Source: Eucommia ulmoides
Lineage: Eukaryota; Streptophyta; Magnoliopsida; Garryales; Eucommiaceae
Assembly: GCA_016647705.1 (NCBI GenBank)
Contig: CM028332.1
Span: 30,695,300-30,759,299, forward strand
DNA length: 64,000 nt
Direction of reading: 5' to 3'
In this document: piece by piece, positions 57,214 to 64,000 of the stretch
How the letters are laid out: every line of letters begins with the position of its first letter
How positions within the stretch are numbered: position 1 is the stretch's first letter
Translations under genes and position numbers: made by a program
Notes under the pieces: generated by a model
Told to the model about the DNA's origin: nothing
Databases searched by the model: none
The model's input: only the letters and a program-made list of their open reading frames with translations

Positions 57214-58199
57214 GGTGGCGTTTGGTTACCTTTTTCGTAACCGTTTCCATCTCATCCCATCCAAGTGAGATAGGATGAAATGGGATAAAAAATCTATTTT
57301 CTTCTTGGAGCAGAATGGCATTTAATAACGATATTATTATAAAAATCAAGAACGAATCCTAAACCACAATCAATAAATTATCAAGCAATCGAACTCTAAA
57401 CCACAATTATGAAACCATCAAGTAATCGCGCTCTAAACCCCAATCGAAATTCAAATCCAAATCCTAAACCCCAATCGAAATCAAAATCAAAATCCAAATC
57501 CAAATACTAAACCCCAATCGAAATCAAAATCGAAACTCTAACAAGAGTTATTGCTCGAAATTGAAATCGCTTAGCGACGACGACGACGAGCTAAGACAAT
57601 GAAACCGTAACATGGCGAAGATGATGGCAACGACGAAGAAGAAGACGATGACGAGGAGAAGGAGGATGACAAAGACAATGATGGGTAGGAATGAACGACG
57701 ATAGTGACGAGGAGTTGAAGCAGATGAGGAGTTGAAGCAGACGAAAAAGACGATGGTCATGGAAGAAATCGATTGGCAATGGCGACGAGGACAGACAAAA
57801 TCGATTAGCGACGAGGAGAAGGACGGACGACAAGGAGGAGGAAGAGGACGACGACGACGACGATGAACAGCAGAAGCACACAAAGAACAATGTTGAAGAA
57901 GAAAAAAAATGAAGAAAAAAAAAAAAAAGATGAAGAAAAGAGAGGCTTATAAGAGTTGAAAGTCAGACTTTCCTAATAATTTTGTTAATACGGTCATGTC
58001 TTTTTTTTGGTTTGGAAATGGGATGAGAATGAGAAGAAACAAAAAAAATTGTTTCTCACTCTCTTCACAACATGAAGAATCAATTCTAGAATTTTGGGAT
58101 GAGGTGGAATGAAAAACAATTTTACCAAACTGTGTTCCTGAACATAAATCAAAAAAATTTGGGAATGGGATGGGATGGAAACAGTTACCAAACACGGCA
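57214..58199. mobile_element. PIF/Harbinger-type MITE upstream of TFB4
   Basis: A 986-bp unit is flanked by TTA on both sides (57211-57213, 58200-58202). The left end GGTGGCGTTTGGTTACC and the right end in reverse, TGCCGTGTTTGGTAACTG, are followed on both arms by GTTTCCAT(C)..ATCCCAT. TWA duplications and 'G.GTTTGG' termini suit Harbinger/Tourist elements. The middle is a GACGA/GAGGA purine microsatellite (57570-57890), whose Ser- or Arg-rich open frames are artefacts, plus short 'aaccccaatcgaaatc' tandem repeats (57430-57535). Confidence 0.7.
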
Positions 58200-58202
58200 T
58201 TA

Positions 58203-59940
58203 GTGTTTCCATTTTTCCCATCTCAATCTCAAAAAATTATGATAAGATGAGAATTCTATTTCTTTCTGTGAATAGAATCGCGTTTGATAACGACACAATT
58301 TTGTTTCCTTTTGGAAATAGAATCGCGTTTAGTAACAATACAATTTTATTTCTTTCTAGATCAATTAGCTACAAGTTCAACAAGCGGACAATCAAGCACT
58401 ATTACAATTTGTTGATGACGTGGATCACGTGATTAAGTTTGTTTTTGTATTTCATTTTTCTAATTTTTTTGTTTCAGTTTTTTTTTTTATGATTCATTTT
58501 TTAGCTTCAGTTATTTGTTTAAATTTTTAAATTTCTCCTTTTAGTTTTAATTGACTCAAATGCATCTTTTTTTTTTTTTTTTTTTATTATTGGTTTGTAG
58601 TTTAAATTTGTTTGAATTGAGGTAGATTGACCAAATTAGCTTAAATTGTGTTCGGATTTCTTTTTCATCCATTAAAATGTTAAAAGGTTGGCCCAAATTG
58701 GCCCAACCCAAATTAAATAGGCCCAACATGAAAAACAATTGTGTTGAATATAAGCCTAACACGAAAAAGATTGTATTGAATCAGACTAAACTGGCCCAAC
58801 CCAAATTAATTGGGCGGCCCACGGTTTTTGACACCCGAACCCGCATATAACTAGGTGGCACAACCCAAATATAATGGGCGGCCCACAATTTAAAAAATAG
58901 AAACCCGAATCTGTTCAATTCGACCCATGGGTTTGGCCCAACCCGACCGTTGCCCAGCCTTAGGCAAGAGGGAGCGATAGCGAAATGAAGAAGAACGATG
59001 GCAAATAATCGGGGTAGTGGAAATTAAAGGGGATGGATTCTCTCCTTAACAATTAGTAAAATACCGAACATGTCCTAATTTTGAGATGAGAATGGATGGG
59101 AGTGAAAAGAATTAGAAAAAAAAAAAATTCTTACTTGTTTAGGAAGGAATTCAAGAATTAAACTCAATCCCATTTTTTTGCTTCTCACTTCGAGGATACG
59201 CTCGGTATTTTTAGAATTATTAATGATAGAATTCATCTCACTTATTCCCGATCACCCTCTGTTCTTCTTTATTTCTCCAAGACGCCATCAATTTTCTCTT
59301 CAAGCTCCCATCACCAGCTTGTCGTCATCTCTAGGCTTCACCATCTTCTGCTTTAGCGGTCATCGTCGTATTCACCGTTGGGTAAGTTATCTTTCACCCT
59401 GTCTCATCTGTTTCTCTCTATATCTTAAATCAATTTTGGCCTGGGTTTATCTCTTCTTTTATTTTTCTCCAGATCTACAATATTTTGCCCTAAAATCTAT
59501 GGATTATTCTTCTTGAAATCAATAGATATTGACGAAATCGAAACCCTAGCTTGTTGACGAAATTAATTTCGTTGTTGATTTCTTGATAGGAGGATATTCA
59601 TATGTTTCTTGTTGAAATTGATTTCGTTGCTCGTTGACGAGTAGGTAATTTCTTGATTTAGGGTTCAAAATTCCTTGAATTTCCTTGGTAGTTTATCCAA
59701 TTTGGCATTTGAACAACTTTTGGAGTCAACAATGGCTTGAATCACCACTTTCCTGGTAATGATTTCTCTTCATTTTTTTATCTTTTAATTACTTAAATCA
59801 ATATAGCTATCTATGAATATATTGCGGGTACTTTAAGACTTATTTGTTCCTTCGGTTAGTTAACGTATACTCTTTTTGTTTTCACACAAATTATTTTTTT
59901 TGTGATAGAATTTTCTATAATTTAACTTAGATTTGGAGGT
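58203..59940. other. Intergenic region, GGCCCAA-rich, no gene supported
   Basis: 58260-58350 is a 47-bp doublet (ATAGAATCGCGTTT.(G/A)TAAC). 58680-58960 is rich in GGCCCAA/TTGGGC words. 59180-59520 looks like the 5' leader of a gene (CT-rich, open plus frame, donor-like GTTGGG|TAAG at about 59380), but no coding domain follows before the LTR fragment. Confidence 0.45.
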
Positions 59941-60430
59941 TTTTGGCCCAAAGATCTACCCAAGAAGGGAGTGAATTGGATAATTATAAAAATTTAAGTA
60001 ATAAATTCAAATTCATGATATCAATTTTCCTAATTGATTATTATCTTATTAAGCAGTGAAAATATGTTTGGCTAAGTGCACACTCAAACAAAAAGAAAAG
60101 TAACAATGCATCACACAAGAATTTATCATGGTTTGGCAACGACAAGCTAATCTTACCTACATCCAGTTCCCCGAATTCTACAGGGATTTTACAATCCACT
60201 ACCCCTTGATTCCTTTACCAAGTAAGAACCAAATTCTTACAATTCTAATTCTTTTCACAAACTTAAAATAAACATTTATAACCCTAATTCTCTTCACATG
60301 CTCAGAATCAACATATCACTCTCTCACACTATTACTCTTATCCTTTTTGCAGGCTTAGGAAGAACCTTTATAATCACTCTAGTTCTATTACAGGAGGAAT
60401 TAAAACCTAATCTTTTCAAAAGTTAAAGAC
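59941..60430 (-). repeat. Copia LTR fragment related to 2641-4260
   Basis: CTACCCAAGAAGGGAGTGAA, TAAGTGCACACTCAAACA, ATCATGGTTTGGCAAC and CTACCCCTTGATTCCTTTAC parallel, in the same order, ACCCAAGAGGAGGGGTGAAT, CTAGGTGCACACCAAACA, ACTGGTTCACCAAACT and the later 'aagatccctttaaag' region at 2660-2940. It stops abruptly where the Tat/Athila-like LTR begins at 60431. Confidence 0.7.
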
Positions 60431-61846
60431 TAATGATGGGTGGTTTATTTACCAATAAATCAAGTACTTTTAGATTCAAATATTGGTGTGTTTTCAAGTA
60501 ATTTTGTTAGTTTAATGTGTTTTTATTTTGTTTTATAGGTTTTTGAATAAATGGGTGAAAAGATGCAAATTCTGTATAGGTGCAGTAACTTCAAGACCAA
60601 TTTTGAACACGATTCAATTCAATTTTGGAAAATCTCAAAATATAGAAGTTGTAGATCTATATCTTAAATTTCCATAAATTTTTGAATCATCTCAATCGAA
60701 ATTCGGATGAGAAAGTTACGGCCAAAATAAGAAAGGGTGTCACTGCTGCAGCGGTCAAATGTTAGTGAGTTTACTGCCCTTTCACTACTGCAACGGTGAT
60801 TTCCATCACTGCAGTGGTCCGACATCAGGTTGCAAAGATATTTTAGGATATTTTGTTAATATTTTTGTATCCCTTAAGATTAATCCTTTGCCCCCCAACA
60901 CATAGAGCACGTTTTTGGGAGGGTTTTGAGAGCTCCAAACCCTATCAACCAAGAGAAGATCACAAAGCCAAGAGGAGAAAACATTCTTGGAGCAGTTTTA
61001 GCGTCGGTTCTTCGGATAACGGCTATTCTCCTTGTTTCTCTCTTTATTTCTTAGTTTTGGTTGATAGTTTTGTATATGTTTAGCTTGTATTTTGTTGTAT
61101 ATATGGTTATCGCCATGAGAAACTAAACATATATTGTCTAGGGAGCGATTTGTTTAAAAAAACGTTTCTTTGGTTGAATCTTTGTTTCGTTATCGATTGT
61201 TTATCTTTATCCGATTGTGTTTACCATTTTATTACAATCTTTATATATTTGTTATGGTATTAGGGTTGATTTTGAGAATACAGGGTTTGACACTCGGGAG
61301 AGTTAACTCCGGATTCGGACTAGGGTTTAAACACAACATTACGATTTAATGACCCGGAAGGGAGTTAGAAAGTATGAAATCCGTGAGGTTGGGGCAAGAC
61401 TCATGAAAGCAAGTGTCGTATAGACGCTCGAGGAGGACTTCAGCGTTGGTGCGAAGTTGCATATTCATTCACTTTACACTCGGGAGAGGTAGTGAGTAAG
61501 ATTTCGATACCTAAATTGTCAGATAATGTAAATGTCGTTAATGTAAACTAAATTGAATTGAACGTGTTTAAATGAATGAAGTTAATCCCTAGACAATTTA
61601 CTCCCTTAAACGTCAATATTAGTATATTAGGTTAATTAGTTTAATTAAGTAATTAGTTTAGTATATTATTTATAAAACAAAAACTATAAATTGAGTCACC
61701 TAGATAAAGTTAGGTTATGACAATCGCGGTACTCAACGACCATCTAATCCAATTTCTGTGGATACGACAACCCTTACTCTTCTCACTCTACTAAAACTTG
61801 ACCCGTACACTTGCAGTGAAAGTAGCAACGTAATATTCCGCTACCA
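60431..61846 (+). repeat. 5' LTR of a Tat/Athila-like element
   Basis: Begins TAATGATGGGTGGTTTATTT and ends ATTCCGCTACCA, five bases before the tRNA-Asp-type primer binding site TGGCGCCGTTG (61853). Aligns with the reverse complement of the solo LTR 38123-39765. It includes two GC-rich CTGCAGCGGT-like words (60745-60825) and a CACTCGGGAGAG doublet (61291, 61485). The matching 3' LTR is outside the window. Confidence 0.85.
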
Positions 61847-61852
61847 AGTTTT

Positions 61853-61870
61853 TGGCGCCGTTGTCAGAGA
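61853..61870 (+). promoter_or_regulatory. Primer binding site (tRNA-Asp type)
   Basis: TGGCGCCGTTGTCAGAGA corresponds to the TGGCGCCGTTGCCGGGGA primer site of plant Tat/Athila elements, with decay in its second half. Confidence 0.8.
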
Positions 61871-61984
61871 TTCGTTTTTAGATTGTTGTTGATATTTTGA
61901 GTAAGTAACTTGATTTTAATTTAGGTATTTATTTTATTTTTAATTTTTGTTTGTAGTTTTCTTTTTCTTACAGGGTACTTGAAG

Positions 61985-62930
61985 ATGTTAGATCAACAAG
62001 TGCTATTTCATTTCTTTCAACGAGATTTCGAGCCATTTTATTGTGCTTGGAATCTATACAAGGAGTTTCTATTCTGGTTCCTCAATCATCGTTTCCCAAG
62101 GGAGTGTCAATTATTGAACTTCATCGACGGGTTATTAGCCGCAACAAGAACGTGGGTGGAAAGAGGAAACGGTACCACCTCTTTCAACCAACTAATCGCG
62201 AATAAAGTCTATTGGTTGTTAGAAGACATGGCGGAGTTCGATTTTCAGTATTGGAATTATTCACCAAGCTACCAAAACTTGGGGGAGAGTTTTACCATTT
62301 TGGCGCCATGGATTGACATCCTGGACCAACAAGAGAAGTCTTCCCCCACCTTGGAGGAAATGTTCGTTGAATTTATGGGAGAGACTCAGGCGTTATGGAG
62401 GAAAACAAATGACTGACTCAATGAGCACGAGGACCATCTTGAAAAAATTGAGACGATCTGCGCTGAAATTGATGAGACCATAAAGTCTCTTTAGACTCAA
62501 ATCGGTCAGCTCAATTGCTTCATTGAGACCGAGTCAGATGCGATGGCACTAATAGACACACAAGTCACATCCAAATGTGAAAGCCACCGTGTGGAACCAA
62601 ATGCAAGCGGGAGAAACTTGGTTTCATGCAATGTTCATGATTCTAATGAGACGGGAACCCAAGCGTGAATCGACGATTGTGATTCTTCATCTTTTGAGAT
62701 CTACATTGTGATGCCACCACAGATCAAAGACGATCACATCTACGAGGACCCGATGTGGCTCACTTGTCCTTTATCGCCTTTAGCACCATTTTTTCATGCC
62801 TACCAAGCATATGAGCAGGAGACGAGTCATGTTGAGATCTCGAGCCATACATTACCAAATTTCGCCAAGCTTGAGGGCGTTAAAAATCAAGACCCATATA
62901 TGGTTGTACGACACTTACTATAGGTGGAAG
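61985..62930 (+). pseudogene. Gag-like ORF of the Tat/Athila-like element
   Basis: Residues about 10-90 match the plant Retrotrans_gag fold: FEPFYCAWNLYKEFLFWF, FPRECQLLNFIDGLLAATR, then LLEDMAEFDFQY. This mirrors the 'YEAWERFKELL..CPHHGFP..QLLQ.FY.GL...TR..VDAAAGG' pattern of the group. A TGA ends the frame after QALWRKTND (62414), but the same frame continues with a short coiled coil (NEHEDHLEKIETICAEIDET) and further stops to about 62920 (MPPQIKDDHIYEDPMW). No protease or RT follows within the window, which suggests either a gag-only large derivative or an interior continuing past 64000. Confidence 0.65.
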
Positions 62931-62986
62931 CCGCTCTTTGACGAGCATTTCTCCATGTCAAGCCGAGGACTTTAAACCAAGTGCTT

Positions 62987-63004
62987 CTTGGGAGGCAACC
63001 CAAG
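62987..63004 (+). other. Conserved hairpin CTTGGG-AGGCAA-CCCAAG
   Basis: A perfect 6-bp stem with an AGGCAA loop just after the gag-like remnant. The GGGAGGCAACCC core recurs, from memory, in many plant Tat/Athila-like and LARD-type elements near the end of the coding part. Function unknown. Confidence 0.6.
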
Positions 63005-64000
63005 GTTTCAAATAAATTAATCCATCACCGCCGTCTTCATTCAGAGGCGAGATTGTCTCGCCTCCCAGGTACGTGTTCTAAACCCCCTTCGTCGGCATGC
63101 TATATTTCAATTGTTGAGAACGATGATTGGGTCACTGTGGACACTGCCCGTTTTAAGTTTGGGGGTGATGTGTAATATGCTAGTATGTTTTATTGTTGTT
63201 AGTTATATAGTTTAAGTTAATTTATTGTTAAATTGTAGGCATGCTTGTTTAGTTTAGTTAGTATGTTTGTGTTTGTAGTAGTTGTTGTTGTGTGCTGAGT
63301 TTTGTAATTCATCTGAGCCATTACCCAATGACGATATTATCCCCTGATTGTTTGTCGAGGTCAAGGGTAATGCCCATTCATGTGTGTTCTATATGCTTGA
63401 CATTTTCGTTTTGGTAAAAGTTATTGTGGATCTTAATTTGCATGAGCATGTAAACTCAATGTATAGCTATCCAATTGATTTGAGACTGATTATTCATTAG
63501 CCAAATTCATGACAATTTAAGGGATTCTAGAACCTAATTCGGGAAAATTTGAGGCAAAATCCTAGGCAAGGTAGTTCAGGAGACATGATTTAGGAATTCA
63601 TTTTGTCGCTTGAACCTTTGAAGCTTACCTGGTAATATGTTTATCCCTCGTTACCCTGTCGAAGCCAATAAACCATTTCAATTCTGAACACGTAACAAAT
63701 ACCCTCGCCAATAAAACTTTTTCCAAATCTAAGTCGCTAAACCGAAGGCATAATTTGAGTGAAATCAAGTTAGTATTCGTTTATGCTACTTAAAGTAAGT
63801 GGTTGGGTTTTGGGCAAACTTTTCATTGGTTCGATATTCGAGTACTCACTTGTCATTTTTTTTTTCATTTTAACCACACCCATGAAATTGTAATAATCGA
63901 ATAAGTTTGGGGGTGTAATTTGTTAAAAAAAAAAAAACACCATAAATGTGTATATACCGTTTTAATTTTGTTTGTTTCGACAAGTGAGTACGACGTTTTC
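63005..64000. other. Element interior or flank, no coding domain
   Basis: Two polypurine-like AAGTTTGGGGGTG words (63157-63169, 63904-63916) resemble the polypurine tract before the 3' LTR of this group, but neither is followed by the TAATGATGGGTGG start of the 5' LTR. The rest is T-rich with no ORF. Confidence 0.45.

Noticed and set aside
57548-57890. Ser-rich and Arg-rich ORFs upstream of TFB4
   Set aside because: They translate a GACGA/GAGGA microsatellite inside the MITE.
1-64000. tRNA, rRNA or CRISPR features
   Set aside because: No cloverleaf with A/B boxes, rRNA-like block or regularly spaced identical repeat was seen; the regular repeats are minisatellites.

Overview
The window is nuclear DNA of a flowering plant, most likely a eudicot. 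It is AT-rich and crowded with plant transposons, and it holds two recognisable host genes with canonical plant introns. No rRNA, tRNA or CRISPR array is supported. Host genes: (1) a caffeic-acid-O-methyltransferase-like (COMT-like) gene on the minus strand, 21162 to 10962. Its first intron is swollen to about 8.4 kb by transposons, and a single-base deletion in exon 3 breaks it. (2) An apparently intact 11-exon TFB4 gene (TFIIH p34 subunit) on the minus strand, 57073 to 53776, with a TRIM retrotransposon in intron 4 and a Harbinger-type MITE close upstream.

Layout. 1-4260: two decayed minus-strand retroelement pieces, with an LTR at 2641-4260. About 5040-9910: a plus-strand Ty1/copia relic cut in its integrase by an LTR-like insert (about 6612-8190) and carrying a 188-bp tandem duplication in its RT. 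10055-10610: a probable hAT-like non-autonomous element. 10962-21162: the methyltransferase gene; its intron 1 holds a short-LTR copia element (13356-17484) and a TIR element (18582-19634). 22070-26216: a non-autonomous Helitron with a clear 3' hairpin and CTAG. About 26270-28050: an RTE-type LINE with its RT core deleted. 28158-33463: a MULE bounded by TIRs and a perfect 10-bp target duplication, encoding a MURA-type transposase and, convergently, a GRF zinc-finger/coiled-coil protein. 34616-35345: a MITE-like inverted repeat. 35880-41160: minisatellites and a 240-bp tandem family, interrupted by a solo LTR (38123-39765) with a perfect 5-bp TSD. About 42600-52830: a large Mutator-like element of Kaonashi/CUMULE type with a ULP1-like SUMO protease (plus), a small coiled-coil ORF (minus) and a MURA transposase (minus). 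53776-57073: TFB4. 57214-58199: the MITE. 59941-64000: an LTR fragment truncated by the 5' end of a large Tat/Athila-like element.

How the parts relate. Nearly every transposon ORF is broken. Several stops are consistent with CAA/CAG to TAA/TAG changes, which would fit long-term cytosine methylation. The two Mutator-like elements share one plan: a transposase plus an unrelated small zinc-finger or coiled-coil accessory ORF, recalling the mudrA/mudrB pair of maize MuDR. They are the best candidates in the window for poorly described biology.
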